Part shown: piece by piece, positions 25,286 through 34,887 of the stretch
Position numbering within the stretch: the first letter of the stretch is position 1
Layout: each line of letters starts with the position of its first letter
Assembly: GCA_900177435.1 (NCBI GenBank)
Contig: FXAI01000001.1
Span: 104,039 to 168,038 of the forward strand
Reading direction: 5' to 3'
DNA from: Alteromonadaceae bacterium Bs31
Lineage (GTDB): Bacteria; Pseudomonadota; Gammaproteobacteria; Pseudomonadales; Cellvibrionaceae
Length of the DNA: 64,000 nt
Position numbers and translations under genes: made by a program
Notes under the pieces: model-generated
What the model was told of the DNA's origin: nothing
Seen by the model: only the letters and a program-made list of their open reading frames with translations
The model's database searches: none

Positions 25286-26158
25286 ATGAGAAAAGTTGAA
25301 GTTGCCCTAAAAGTAGCTGCGAGTTTAGGGGAGTGTCCCCGCTGGGACGAACAGCAGGCATTGCTTTACTGGGTAGATATAAACGCCTTTCAACTGCACA
25401 AATTCGATCCTGGATCTGGTCGGGATGAATACCTTCAGTTTGAGGAGGAAATTGGCTGCTTTTGCCTAAGACCGGATGATAAGGGTTTTGTACTCGCCAT
25501 GCGCTCGGGGTTTTATTTCATGGACAACTGGTCCACCGAGCTTCGTGCTATAGCGGACCCCGAGTCGGAGCTTGAACATAACCGTTTTAACGATGGCCGA
25601 TGCGATGCGGCGGGGCGCTTTATTGCCGGATCGGTTTACCCCCCTAAAGATCGCAATGGCGCGAACCTATGGTCTCTGGGGTTAGGCTTAAACGTAAGGC
25701 AGTTGATTGATGGCCTGCTAACCTCAAACGGCGCTGCCTTTAGCCCCGATAATAAAACATTTTATTTTTCGGATACCCCCAAGCATGCAATCTACCGCTA
25801 TGACTATGATCTAAGCACGGGCGAAATCAGCAAGGGTGATGTTTTCCATCAGTTTGAATACGGTAGCGGTCGCCCGGATGGTGCTGCTGTAGACTCAGAG
25901 GGCTACTATTGGACAGCTTTATACGAGGGGCAGCGTATAGTGAGGTTAAGCCCATTGGGGTTAGTGGTTGAAGAGATTGCCATACCAGCGAAATGCCCAA
26001 CCATGGTGGCTTTTGGTGATGAAGACCTGAAGACCCTCTATATCACTTCTGTGGCAAATCGACCGGCGGAGGAGTTGGAACAATTCCCGGATTCGGGTTC
26101 CATTTTTAAAGTGCGTGTCGATGTTCCGGGAATGATTGAGCACCGCTTCCAATCGTAG
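25286..26158 (+). CDS. SMP-30/gluconolactonase-family protein
   Basis: The 290-residue six-bladed beta-propeller has the expected metal-site residues: Glu in LGECPRWD (residue about 16), Asn in HNRFNDGRCD (about 102), Asn in LTSNGAAFSPD (about 149) and Asp in GRPDGAAVDSEGYYW (about 199). Members hydrolyse sugar lactones such as gluconolactone or L-arabinono-lactone. GGAGG lies 5 nt before the ATG. It is convergent with the glucosylglycerate phosphorylase gene and might serve sugar-acid metabolism, but no direct link is shown. Confidence 0.88.
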   Translation: MRKVEVALKVAASLGECPRWDEQQALLYWVDINAFQLHKFDPGSGRDEYLQFEEEIGCFCLRPDDKGFVLAMRSGFYFMDNWSTELRAIADPESELEHNRFNDGRCDAAGRFIAGSVYPPKDRNGANLWSLGLGLNVRQLIDGLLTSNGAAFSPDNKTFYFSDTPKHAIYRYDYDLSTGEISKGDVFHQFEYGSGRPDGAAVDSEGYYWTALYEGQRIVRLSPLGLVVEEIAIPAKCPTMVAFGDEDLKTLYITSVANRPAEELEQFPDSGSIFKVRVDVPGMIEHRFQS

Positions 26159-26179
26159 GCGGGGCTCAACCCTTATATT

Positions 26180-27940
26180 TTAACGTTCAGAAATTGTTTT
26201 TGGCTTGTTGGTGAGCCATACAAAGCCATAGGGAGGCAAATCCAGGTTCTGGTGCAGGTCTTCAAATTCTTTTTCACTCACAAGGTCTATCCACTTATCC
26301 AGGCTGATTAAATTTATAGACGCCAGTGGAATGGATACATGCTCGTCGCTGATGTTGTGTATACAGAAGATGCTTTGATCCCTTCTTGGGCTTTGCCGCC
26401 AAAAACCGAATAGCTGGTCCCCTAGGTGTAAGGTAAATTGTGTGGCATTGGGGTGAAAGGCAGGTTGTTTTGTTCGTACAGCGATGAGCTCCTTCATTTT
26501 GTTGAATACTTTATGATGGTGGCTGTAGCCATCATCCAGCTTCTCACAAATTTCATCATAATCCCACTTGTAGCGATTTATGGTGCGATTCTGGCTCGTG
26601 AGCTCTACACCCTCGGTGTAATTGTTGGTTGCCAGAAAACTATGTATGTATATTGCGGGAATGCCTTCCAGTGAGAGCATAATTGCATGAGCGCAGATAA
26701 AGCGTTCAATTTGCCATTTGTCGGGCCCTCGAACGCTGCCCTGTAGCGCATCAAACAGGGTTATGTTTATTTCGTACGGTTTGTTTCGTCCATCTTCGGT
26801 CGCACGCCAGGAAACGCGGGCGCCAAAGTTTTGCATAGTATTAACCATTTCATTAATTTCTTCCTCGTTCAATAGTCCTTCCGCAGGGCGCAGGCCTATG
26901 CCGTCGTGCGAGGCAATGAAATTAAAATAACAGGTTCCCATTTGCGCAGGAGGCATGGTCATTTGCCACATTTTCAGCGGCGTGCTGTCACCGGTAATTA
27001 AAGATCGAATTAACAGGGGAGGGAGAGAAAAGTTGTAAACCGCGTGAGCTTCGTTGGCGTTACCAAAGTAGGACAGGTTTTCGTGATTGGGAATATTGGT
27101 TTCGGTGATAATAATCGCATCGGGGGAGTGATGCTCTATAAGTGTGCGGAACAGTCTTATGAATTCATGCGTTTTGGGGTGGTTGATACAAGGGGTTCCA
27201 AGTTCTTTCCACAGAAAAGCAACGGCGTCCAAGCGGAAGGTGCGCACACCTTGATCCAAGTACAGTTTAATTATACTGATTAGCTCGCATAACACCTCAG
27301 GGTTGGCGAAGTTTAAATCAACCTGATCATGGCTGAAGGTGCACCAGACATGACGTTTTCCGTCCAGTGTTTCTACTTCGCGCAATAAGGTAGAGGTGCG
27401 AGGCCGCACAACTTGGCTTACGTCGATATTGGGCTCAGCTTCAACGAAGTAATCTTTGCCTGGCGATTTTCGCTGTTTAAAATTGTCGAACCAACGGCTC
27501 CGGCTGGAGCAGTGATTAACCACCAGGTCCGCCATTAAATTGAACTCTTTGCCTATTTTTTCAATTTGAGACCAGTCACCGAGTGAGTCATTTACCTGTG
27601 TGTAGTCGATAACAGAGAAGCCATCGTCTGAGCTGTAGGGGAAAAAGGGCAGAATGTGTACGCCGTTGACAAAACCCTTGAGTCGTTCATTTACAAATGA
27701 ATTCAGTGTTTCCAGAGGGTATTCGCTTTCACTCTGTATAGAATCGCCATAGGTAATCATAAAAACGTCTTTTTGATCCCAAAGGTTTTCATGGTTACCG
27801 GGCTTCATGCAGCTCTCATCGAGCTCCATCATGCTGATTAAGCGCTTGGAGAGGGGCACGATATCGACATCGTGCCCCTCGTAGATAAACGCAAGATGAC
27901 TTTCAACTAGAAACTTTAGTTCTTTTTGTAGAGCGAGATT
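26180..27940 (-). CDS. GH13_18 sugar phosphorylase, probably glucosylglycerate phosphorylase
   Basis: The 586-residue enzyme of the sucrose-phosphorylase group has catalytic motifs FRLDAVAF (nucleophile Asp), IITETN (acid/base Glu) and [10 protein letters not shown] (transition-state Asp). Its length and [10 protein letters not shown] region fit GH13_18. The genome context indicates glucosylglycerate as the substrate, cleaved with phosphate to glucose-1-phosphate and glycerate: it is last in an operon with glucosyl-3-phosphoglycerate synthase, its phosphatase and glycerate kinase. The start at 27940 ([12 protein letters not shown]) is chosen because the longer frame to 27976 would overlap the gpgS stop. 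Sucrose or other acceptors cannot be excluded from sequence. Confidence 0.83.
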   Translation of the reverse strand, partial: NLALQKELKFLVESHLAFIYEGHDVDIVPLSKRLISMMELDESCMKPGNHENLWDQKDVFMITYGDSIQSESEYPLETLNSFVNERLKGFVNGVHILPFFPYSSDDGFSVIDYTQVNDSLGDWSQIEKIGKEFNLMADLVVNHCSSRSRWFDNFKQRKSPGKDYFVEAEPNIDVSQVVRPRTSTLLREVETLDGKRHVWCTFSHDQVDLNFANPEVLCELISIIKLYLDQGVRTFRLDAVAFLWKELGTPCINHPKTHEFIRLFRTLIEHHSPDAIIITETNIPNHENLSYFGNANEAHAVYNFSLPPLLIRSLITGDSTPLKMWQMTMPPAQMGTCYFNFIASHDGIGLRPAEGLLNEEEINEMVNTMQNFGARVSWRATEDGRNKPYEINITLFDALQGSVRGPDKWQIERFICAHAIMLSLEGIPAIYIHSFLATNNYTEGVELTSQNRTINRYKWDYDEICEKLDDGYSHHHKVFNKMKELIAVRTKQPAFHPNATQFTLHLGDQLFGFWRQSPRRDQSIFCIHNISDEHVSIPLASINLISLDKWIDLVSEKEFEDLHQNLDLPPYGFVWLTNKPKTISER

Positions 27941-27965
27941 CATAAAGCGGGTGCCTACCTTGTTA

Positions 27966-29189
27966 CTAGCTTCCAAACTCTTCCATGTCTTGGGCTACAG
28001 CATTGTTAATATCGCCGAGAACACCAGGAATTGCACTAATTACCCTGTTCCAACAAGGCATAAAAGGTTTTTCCATTGGGTTTTCGAGAAAGTTTTGGCC
28101 TGCGGAGAGAATATTTTTGGCGAACATTTCTACTGCCTGCTCTTCTGCGTGAATATCGAGCTTAAGGCCATTCATACGCGCATCGTTATCATAGGTTTCA
28201 ATGAAATCCAGCGCAATACGAAAATAAGTCGCTTTAATGGAACGGAAGGTCTCGGAGTTAAATACAACCCCGTTGGTAGCCAGCTTTCTAAATAAAGCTT
28301 TAGATATGTCGACAGACATTTTTGACAGACCTTTCTGGGCATCTTCTGCAGAAAGCTCTTGGTGCTTATGGTCGTAGTTTTCGGCGATATCTGCCTGGCA
28401 CAGGCGATTGTTGGCAAAGTTTCTGTGTACTTCCGACAGCACGCCTATTTCCAGCCCCCAGTCACTGGGTATTCGAATATCACTGATGACATCGGAACGG
28501 AAAGAAAACTCACCTGCAAGAGGGTAACGGAAGCTATCAATGTAATCGAGGTAATCATAATGGCCCAAGGTTTTTTTAAGGGCGCGGATTAACGGGGTGA
28601 CCAGAAGTCGACTCACTCTGCCATGTATTTTCCCTTCAGCAACGCGGGCATAGTAACCTTTACAAAATTCGTAGTTAAACGCCGGGTTTGCGACAGGGTA
28701 AATGAGGCGGGCGAGCATACTGCGATCGTAGGTAACGATATCGCAGTCGTGCAGTGCAATGGATTCAGCACGCCGACCTGATAATACGTAACCCAGGCAA
28801 TACCAGACATTGCGACCCTTTCCCGGTTCCAATGGCGAGAGGCCTTCCTCCTGCAATCTTTTATCCACCGCCCTTAACCTTGGGCCGTCGTTCCACAACA
28901 ATTTAAAGTTCTGGTTTAAGGGCTTAAAGAACTCCAGGGCATGCCGGTATTCCTGTTCATTGGCACGATCAAGGCCAATGACAATTTCATCCAGGTAATC
29001 GACTTTGCTTAGCTCGTTTACAATATTGGGGAGAGCATCACCCTGTAGCTCGGAATAAAGAGAGGGGAGTACAAGGCTCATTGGGCGAATTTCCTTGAAG
29101 GCTCGCAGTTCGTCCTCCATGGCTTCGACCGGGCGTTGTTTTAAATTATGCAGCGTGGTAATAATACCGTTCTGATGAAAATCTGCCAT
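27966..29189 (-). CDS. gpgS: Glucosyl-3-phosphoglycerate synthase
   Basis: The 407-residue GT81-type transferase moves glucose from NDP-glucose to 3-phosphoglycerate. Visible features are the N-terminal [23 protein letters not shown] (nucleotide-binding start of the GT-A fold), the metal-binding DCD of [27 protein letters not shown], and the downstream [14 protein letters not shown] motif (a conserved acceptor-site region). The product is dephosphorylated by the next enzyme to the compatible solute glucosylglycerate. It sits in a four-gene operon, 15 nt after the phosphatase and 25 nt before the phosphorylase. Confidence 0.92.
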   Translation of the reverse strand: MADFHQNGIITTLHNLKQRPVEAMEDELRAFKEIRPMSLVLPSLYSELQGDALPNIVNELSKVDYLDEIVIGLDRANEQEYRHALEFFKPLNQNFKLLWNDGPRLRAVDKRLQEEGLSPLEPGKGRNVWYCLGYVLSGRRAESIALHDCDIVTYDRSMLARLIYPVANPAFNYEFCKGYYARVAEGKIHGRVSRLLVTPLIRALKKTLGHYDYLDYIDSFRYPLAGEFSFRSDVISDIRIPSDWGLEIGVLSEVHRNFANNRLCQADIAENYDHKHQELSAEDAQKGLSKMSVDISKALFRKLATNGVVFNSETFRSIKATYFRIALDFIETYDNDARMNGLKLDIHAEEQAVEMFAKNILSAGQNFLENPMEKPFMPCWNRVISAIPGVLGDINNAVAQDMEEFGS

Positions 29190-29204
29190 TTTGGATCCTT
29201 GTTT

Positions 29205-30032
29205 CTAGCTAAAAATGAGTTGTTCTATCGCTTCGTGCCAGCCAACTGGGCCAAAGCCTTTTGTTTTAATAATATTTGAACCACTGGATATTTCCGGGTA
29301 GTCATGGGTGGGTGATTTTATGAGTACCGGGAAATCTGCGATATTAAGCATGTCTATATCATTGGGGCTATCACCCAGAGCAATAAGGCTTGCGGCTTGT
29401 TTGCTGAGTGTTTGCAAATAATTTTTACACCAGATAATGGCTTTACCTTTATCTGTTTGCCCCAATATATGTATAAACCGGCCACCTTTTATAACGCGTA
29501 AATTTTGTTCTTCCACGCGTTTCACAAAAGCTTGATAATTTTCTTCGCTGTCGTGCCATATCAATGGTTCTGAAAAGCTTCGTAGCAAGGCCAGCTTTGC
29601 GTTCTCCGCAGCCAGGCCCGTTAGGCTTATCACGTCATCCAGGCTCATATCTGAGAAGCCCTGGAAGTCCCATTTTTTTTCCTTTCGCAGCCGCTGAAGA
29701 AAGTTAACGATCTCTTTTCGCGGGCAACCAAGTGTTATCTGCCAGTGGTCCCCCCTTGCTTCTGAGCCCGGTGGCTGTTCTGGGTATTGTGATTTGGGGA
29801 AGTATGCTCCAGAACCATTTTCAACAACGAAAGGCTGAAAAATAGACATGTCTTCCTGAAGAAGCAGCACTTCCTCAAAGGTTTTGCTGGTATTAATGAT
29901 GACGGGGATGGCAAGCGTGGTAAGTTTATCTAAGGATGGTTTTGCTGCGTCCCATTTATAGCTGAAGTGATCCAGTAATGTGCCGTCCAGGTCGGTTGAG
30001 ATGATATAGCTGGCCTGCTGGGGTTTAAGCAT
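29205..30032 (-). CDS. Glucosyl-3-phosphoglycerate phosphatase (MPGP-type HAD)
   Basis: The 275-residue HAD-superfamily phosphatase of the mannosyl-3-phosphoglycerate phosphatase family has motif I STDLDGTLLD (nucleophile Asp), motif II INTSKT, motif III Lys in TDKGKAI and motif IV LGDSPNDIDML. It has a C2-type cap with FVVENGSGAYFPKS. Its place between glycerate kinase (8-nt overlap) and gpgS (15-nt gap) makes glucosyl-3-phosphoglycerate the likely substrate. Mannosyl-3-phosphoglycerate is the alternative and should be accepted by many members. Confidence 0.87.
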   Translation of the reverse strand: MLKPQQASYIISTDLDGTLLDHFSYKWDAAKPSLDKLTTLAIPVIINTSKTFEEVLLLQEDMSIFQPFVVENGSGAYFPKSQYPEQPPGSEARGDHWQITLGCPRKEIVNFLQRLRKEKKWDFQGFSDMSLDDVISLTGLAAENAKLALLRSFSEPLIWHDSEENYQAFVKRVEEQNLRVIKGGRFIHILGQTDKGKAIIWCKNYLQTLSKQAASLIALGDSPNDIDMLNIADFPVLIKSPTHDYPEISSGSNIIKTKGFGPVGWHEAIEQLIFS

Positions 30033-30942
30033 GGGTATCCTTGTTTGTGAAGCTGGTAATTTTATGGTGTTCGTTTAGAGAGAGCAGCCAATCCGCTCTT
30101 GATGGCAGTGTAGCCAGCCCATGTTCAGTTAAACGCTGGTAATGGGAGATAAAAAGTTTGACCTCATCGGGGCTGAGAATTCGGTTTTCTCCGCGGGCTT
30201 CTGCTGGTAACTGCTGCCATTGTTGCTCGAGCTTTTGTTCTTGCAACAGGCGCCATTGGTAGACACAGTCAAATGAGGGTGCCTGAAGTACCGCCAAGCC
30301 ATCTAGCTTCGAGAACAGCCTGGTATAGCTTGTTTCAAGCTGTTGGTTAACAAAACGCCTCCATTTCCCGTCCTTATCTTCATTTTGCTCCAGGCCATTA
30401 CAGGGGGCAAGCAGATCTAACTCTTGCTGTGGGCCTATACCGACACACCAGCCTTCCAGAATAATCACATCTACAGGCCCTTCTACGGTGCTCCAATCAC
30501 CTTCCGCAGCGCGGTCGTCTATGGCCTTGTTAAAGCGGGCCACGGCGGTGTAAGTGTCTTGCTTCAGAACACTAAGCTGCCTAATTGTGCGTTCCAGCAT
30601 TTCCACATCGTGCGTACCTGGCACCCCTCGTGTGGTGAGTAATGGGTGGGTAGTGATTGCTAGGCTCTCTCGCTCCTTCCGGGTGAGATAGAAGTCGTCG
30701 ATTGAGAGCGATACGCAGCTGAGTGCGTGTTGCTGTTCGAGAATTCTCTTCAGAAAATCCGCCAAGGTGCTTTTACCACTGCCCTGTGAGCCCTGCACGC
30801 CCAAGAGGTAGCAGCTTTTCTTGCTCTTTGCTGCCAAGGCGATTCTTTCTGCGAGAGGAAGGTAGTAGCTATCAACCGTGGAGCGGAAGTCGCGAGGAAG
30901 CCGGTGTTCATCAATTGCTTCTAGTATGTAGTTATGCACCAT
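30025..30942 (-). CDS. D-glycerate 3-kinase-type P-loop kinase
   Basis: The 305-residue kinase has a P-loop GVQGSQGSGKST (around residues 48-59), a following SLSIDDFYLTRKER motif and LEGWCVGIGP, which together mark the plant GLYK / YggC-like D-glycerate 3-kinase family. It makes 3-phosphoglycerate from D-glycerate. The ATG at 30942 is preferred because AAGAG lies upstream; the 21 extra codons to 31005 look leader-like. In this operon it both recycles glycerate released by the phosphorylase and supplies the acceptor for GpgS. Confidence 0.86.
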   Translation of the reverse strand: MVHNYILEAIDEHRLPRDFRSTVDSYYLPLAERIALAAKSKKSCYLLGVQGSQGSGKSTLADFLKRILEQQHALSCVSLSIDDFYLTRKERESLAITTHPLLTTRGVPGTHDVEMLERTIRQLSVLKQDTYTAVARFNKAIDDRAAEGDWSTVEGPVDVIILEGWCVGIGPQQELDLLAPCNGLEQNEDKDGKWRRFVNQQLETSYTRLFSKLDGLAVLQAPSFDCVYQWRLLQEQKLEQQWQQLPAEARGENRILSPDEVKLFISHYQRLTEHGLATLPSRADWLLSLNEHHKITSFTNKDTHA

Positions 30943-31110
30943 TTTGATGCTCTTTTTAGGTGGCGGGTTGCTGGGTGCGTTCTTGCGGGTACCAAAATAG
31001 TGCAAAAACGTAAGTTGAGCATAGTTTGCCGCTAGCTCAAGAGCTATTGAGCAATTAGCGCACCAAAATTGGAAGTAGATTTTGTAGGGGGAAGAATTGC
31101 TTGGCTTAAA

Positions 31111-31560
31111 TTAGCCGAGTAGGCTTTTGACTAGTTTGCTGACAGCGGCCATATCAGCACGCCCTTGCATTTGAGGTTTAACAATGGCCATTACTTTACC
31201 CATGTCTCTCATGGATTCTGCGCCAGTCTCAGTAATAGCATTTTTTAGTAGCGCGGTGATCTCGTCTTCGCTGAGGGCTGCAGGCATGAACTCCTGGATG
31301 ACTTCCATCTCAAACGCTTCTATTTGAGCAAGTTCGTCCCGGCCAGCATCTTTGTATTGACTGATGGAATCTCTGCGCTGCTTTAGCTGCTTGTCCAGAA
31401 TAGCCAGCACGCGATCGTTGTCGAGCTCAATACGCTCGTCAACTTCTACGCGCTTGAATTCAGACATCATGATACGCAAAACGCCAAGGCGTTCTTTATC
31501 CTTGGCGCGCATAGCATCTTTGACGGCTTGGGCGATGTTGCTTTTTATGTCGCTGCTCAT
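31111..31560 (-). CDS. yqeY: GatB/YqeY domain-containing protein
   Basis: The 149-residue all-helical protein is typical of YqeY (VKDAMRAKDKERLGVLRIMMSEFKRVEVDER, RADMAAVSKLVKSLLG), related to the tail domain of GatB and possibly tRNA-binding. It follows rpsU as in most gammaproteobacteria. Here, however, the usual next genes dnaG and rpoD are absent, and the glucosylglycerate operon lies about 170 nt downstream instead. Confidence 0.92.
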   Translation of the reverse strand: MSSDIKSNIAQAVKDAMRAKDKERLGVLRIMMSEFKRVEVDERIELDNDRVLAILDKQLKQRRDSISQYKDAGRDELAQIEAFEMEVIQEFMPAALSEDEITALLKNAITETGAESMRDMGKVMAIVKPQMQGRADMAAVSKLVKSLLG

Positions 31561-31573
31561 GCTTTTCCCTAGT

Positions 31574-31595
31574 TTGGCACCAGTCTCGGTGCCAA
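31574..31595 (-). promoter_or_regulatory. Hairpin between rpsU and yqeY
   Basis: TTGGCACC (31574-31581) pairs perfectly with GGTGCCAA (31588-31595) around a 6-nt loop in the gap after rpsU. Without a T-tract it is more likely an mRNA-processing or differential-stability element than a full terminator. Such elements are known between rpsU and downstream genes of the macromolecular synthesis operon. Confidence 0.5.
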
Positions 31596-31614
31596 TAATA
31601 AGAGGTACGAGAGC

Positions 31615-31830
31615 TTAGTAAAGGCGCTGAAACTTGCGGTTTTCGCGCTGAACCTTCTTCGCGTGACGCTTAACAGCGGCAGCTGCTTTACGCTTGCGCA
31701 CAGAAGTGGGCTTCTCATAGAACTCGCGGCGGCGAACTTCGGCCAATACACCGGCCTTTTCGCAGGAGCGCTTGAAGCGGCGCAAGGCAAAATCAAAGGG
31801 TTCGTTCTCTTTCAGTTTTACTGAAGGCAT
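31615..31830 (-). CDS. rpsU: 30S ribosomal protein S21
   Basis: The 71-residue highly basic protein [20 protein letters not shown]... ends REFYEKP(...)RKFQRLY, essentially the canonical gammaproteobacterial S21, which lies near the anti-Shine-Dalgarno end of 16S rRNA. The start at 31830 gives the standard N-terminus; an upstream ATG eight codons earlier is part of the leader. It heads an rpsU-yqeY unit transcribed away from ldhA. Confidence 0.97.
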   Translation of the reverse strand: MPSVKLKENEPFDFALRRFKRSCEKAGVLAEVRRREFYEKPTSVRKRKAAAAVKRHAKKVQRENRKFQRLY

Positions 31831-31909
31831 AAATGTACCTGTTTTGGGATTCATTTTTCTACTGGTACGGCCATATGCCTAGTCGTACCAAGGTTTAGGG
31901 GTGCGAGAT

Positions 31910-31937
31910 TTTATACACTTAGGTTCTAGGCTGCAAG
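31910..31937 (-). promoter_or_regulatory. Promoter of rpsU
   Basis: On the minus strand CTTGCA (-35, 31932-31937) and TATAAA (-10, 31910-31915) are spaced 16 nt apart. The transcript would begin near 31903, leaving a leader of about 72 nt before rpsU. The leader contains an inverted repeat GGTACG/CGTACC (31864-31869 and 31884-31889) that could take part in regulation. Confidence 0.6.
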
Positions 31938-32109
31938 GGCTTTTTATCCTTCGGAATAGGGATTCAAAGCCAAAGGGGCCGTTAGCGCGGCGGTTGGGAG
32001 GAGGAGCCCACATATTCGCTTTGCTGCAGGGCCATCCTTCGTGTTAATACAGCAAGTCTTGCTTAGCTGACGTAAGTAAGCTTTAGCTCATATCCGGAGG
32101 ATATTCGGG

Positions 32110-33114
32110 TCAGGTTTTCACCAGGCAGGCTTTTTCTAGCTCACCGTTTTCGAAAAATTGGATGTTATCGAACGTAACCTGTGCAATGGCCTGTAAGGCC
32201 TCATGTGTGAAAAAGGCCTGGTGCCCAGTGATTACCACATTTTTGAAGGTTGTCAGCCGCGCAAATACATCATCCAGAAGCACTTCGTCCGAATAATCTT
32301 CAAAAAACAGTTCTGCTTCTTCTTCGTAAACGTCCAGGCCGAGGTAGCCAACTTTTCCGGTTTTGAGTGCGGTTATAATAGCTGGCGTGTCTATCAGGCC
32401 CCCGCGGCTGGTGTTAATCAGCATTACCCCCTTCTTCATCTGACTTAAGGAGTTGCTGTTGATGATGTGATAAGTGGATCGAAGCAGGGGGCAGTGCAAA
32501 GATATAATATCCGAGTCTGACCAAACCTGCTCCAGAGCTACCAGCTCAACACCTGTTTCCTTTAGCTCCTCAGAGGGCATTGGGTCGTAACAGAGCACCC
32601 TGCAGCCGAAGCCTTTCATAATGCGTATTAGCGATTGACCAATTCTTCCCCCGCCAACAACAGAAACTGTTTTACCGAACAAATCAAAGCCCATTAACCC
32701 GCTTAGGGAGTAGTCATTCTCGCGAATGCGAGAAAAGGCTCTGTGAATATTTCGGTTAAGGTCGAGAATTAAAGCTGCCGCGTGTTCTGCAACAGCATTG
32801 GGGGAGTACTCGGGAACGCGTGCGACCGGCAGCTCGTTTTTAGCGCATGCTTCCAGGTCAACATTGTTAAAGCCAGCACAGCGCATGGCAATAAACTTTA
32901 CTCCATTGCTTTTGAGTGTTTCGGCAACCTGGGTATCGATTACATCATTGACGAAACAGCAAACCACATCAAAGCCTTGGGTCAGTGCCGCGGTTTGTGT
33001 TGTTAATTGTGGTTCGAAAAAGGTGAGGTCGTATTGTCGTGTTTTGTTTGCCTCTGTCAGGTGGTCTTCGTCGTATGGCTTTGAACTGAATACGGCAATT
33101 CTTAGTGCTGACAT
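32110..33114 (-). CDS. ldhA: D-lactate dehydrogenase (2-hydroxyacid dehydrogenase)
   Basis: The 334-residue NAD-dependent enzyme has the Rossmann motif VSVVGGGRIGQSL (about residues 146-158), the catalytic Arg in INTSRGGLIDTPA, Glu in LGLDVYEEEAELFFED and His in VITGHQAFFTHEAL. The YEEEAELFFED segment is characteristic of fermentative D-lactate dehydrogenase LdhA, which interconverts pyruvate and D-lactate. The ATG at 33114 (MSALRIAVFSSKPYDE) gives the standard N-terminus. It diverges from the lactate permease gene about 180 nt away, so pyruvate/lactate handling appears grouped. Confidence 0.93.
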   Translation of the reverse strand: MSALRIAVFSSKPYDEDHLTEANKTRQYDLTFFEPQLTTQTAALTQGFDVVCCFVNDVIDTQVAETLKSNGVKFIAMRCAGFNNVDLEACAKNELPVARVPEYSPNAVAEHAAALILDLNRNIHRAFSRIRENDYSLSGLMGFDLFGKTVSVVGGGRIGQSLIRIMKGFGCRVLCYDPMPSEELKETGVELVALEQVWSDSDIISLHCPLLRSTYHIINSNSLSQMKKGVMLINTSRGGLIDTPAIITALKTGKVGYLGLDVYEEEAELFFEDYSDEVLLDDVFARLTTFKNVVITGHQAFFTHEALQAIAQVTFDNIQFFENGELEKACLVKT

Positions 33115-33292
33115 GCATAAACCTCTATCTAAATACATAATTGTGGTAAGTATACCTTAAGAGAGTATAGGCGCGTTGCTTAATAAATGGTCAGGACATT
33201 TCACTGAATCTGGTTTAGGCTATGCGCTCTTCATTTACCCGCACGTAGTGCCCTCCTTTTTCAGAGAACCACGCTTTAGAGAACCAAGAAAA

Positions 33293-34882
33293 ATGTCGCA
33301 GCTGTTTTTTGCCTACTTTCCCATTATCTTTCTGATTTTTTTAATGACAAAGAAAAAAAGTATGCCTTCGTATCGGGCACTACCTTTGGCTGCGCTGGTA
33401 CTCTATTTCATTATGCTGATTGTCTTTAATCAGAACCCGAATGCCCTACACGCCGCTGTGCTCGATGGTTTATTAGTGGCCTGGACTCCTGCCCTGATTA
33501 TCGCCGGAGCAATTTTTCTATTTCGTGCGATGGAAGCCAGTGGAGCACAGGATGTTATTCGAGTCTGGCTAAATCGACTATCGGATAACCCCATTGCGCA
33601 GTTGATGATTGTTGGCTGGGCATTTCAATTTCTTATTGAAGGGGCCAGCGGGTTTGGTACTCCGGCTGCGCTTGCTGCACCGGTCTTGGTGGGTCTTGGG
33701 TTTCCTGCATTGCGGGTCGCAATTTTGTGTTTGATTCTAAACAGTGTACCGGTATCTTTTGGCGCGGTGGGCACGCCGACCTGGTTTGGTCTATCCGAGA
33801 TCAGTATGACGAGCTCTGAGCTACTTGAGGTGGGGTTTAAGTCGGCGTGGTTAAACAGCATTGCAGCTTTTTTTATTGTGCCTATTGCGCTATTAATGGT
33901 GGTTGATAAAAAAACCATTATTAAAAACAGTGTTTTTATCGTATTGAGTATTCTGAGCTGTACAGTACCTTATATTGTTATTACTTATTTTAGTTATGAA
34001 TTCCCGGCACTGCTTGGCGGTGGAGTTGGCTTGCTCCTCACCGTAGTACTGGCCTACTTGGGTGTGGGCTTGCAAGGGCCTGGCGGCGAGAAAAATAGGC
34101 CCTCGACCGAGCAGGCCATTAGTGGCCTCCAGCTTTTAAAAGCAGGTTTTCCTCTCTGGGGGACTGTATTGGTGCTTATTATTACTCGCATACCCGCATT
34201 GGGCATAAAGCCGCTGCTACAGTTATCTGAACCTAACCTTGCTGTTTCCCTCGGGAGCCTTGGGGAGTTGAATGTAAGTGCGGCCTTAGTCATTTCTTTG
34301 CAGGGTATTTTCGGCACTGCGCAATCCTGGAGTCACAGCCTGCTTTATGTGCCCTCCTTATTGCCCTTTGGTTTAGTTGCCCTCATCACTTTGCAGATTC
34401 ACCGGCAAGGTCAGGTGCGCGATGTTTTTGCTGGCACCGTAGAGCAGATGAAAAAACCTATGCTTGCCCTGTTGGGTGCGCTGGTATTTGTGAAGCTTAT
34501 GATGATGGGCGGCGGCGAGTCTGCAGTTACCTTAATTGGTAGAAACCTGGCGGGTTTATCCGGCGAGTATTGGCAATATTTTGCAGCCTTTCTTGGTGCT
34601 CTCGGTTCTTTCTTTTCTGGTTCCGCAACCATATCTAACCTTACCTTTGCGGGAATTCAGGATTCCATTGCGCTGGAGTTGGCATTAAATCGCACCAGCA
34701 TACTGGCATTGCAGTCGGTGGGTGGCGCCATGGGCAACATGGTTTGTATCAACAATATTGTGGCTGTGGCCTCTGTTCTGGCGCTTGCCGACAAAGAAGG
34801 GTATATACTGAAGCGCACTGTTGTTGCCATGTTGGTCTATGGCATCGTAGTAGGTATTTCGAGCTTGGTTATTTTTAGTTAA
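33293..34882 (+). CDS. L-lactate permease family transporter
   Basis: The 529-residue polytopic protein (about 12-14 helices) has the LctP/LldP signatures: [70 protein letters not shown] and the C-terminal [13 protein letters not shown]. These proton symporters take up lactate or glycolate. The ATG at 33293 is chosen; the longer open frame from 33176 would add an unlikely polar extension. It diverges from ldhA and precedes tsaD by 5 nt. Confidence 0.9.
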   Translation: MSQLFFAYFPIIFLIFLMTKKKSMPSYRALPLAALVLYFIMLIVFNQNPNALHAAVLDGLLVAWTPALIIAGAIFLFRAMEASGAQDVIRVWLNRLSDNPIAQLMIVGWAFQFLIEGASGFGTPAALAAPVLVGLGFPALRVAILCLILNSVPVSFGAVGTPTWFGLSEISMTSSELLEVGFKSAWLNSIAAFFIVPIALLMVVDKKTIIKNSVFIVLSILSCTVPYIVITYFSYEFPALLGGGVGLLLTVVLAYLGVGLQGPGGEKNRPSTEQAISGLQLLKAGFPLWGTVLVLIITRIPALGIKPLLQLSEPNLAVSLGSLGELNVSAALVISLQGIFGTAQSWSHSLLYVPSLLPFGLVALITLQIHRQGQVRDVFAGTVEQMKKPMLALLGALVFVKLMMMGGGESAVTLIGRNLAGLSGEYWQYFAAFLGALGSFFSGSATISNLTFAGIQDSIALELALNRTSILALQSVGGAMGNMVCINNIVAVASVLALADKEGYILKRTVVAMLVYGIVVGISSLVIFS

Positions 34883-34887
34883 AGATT

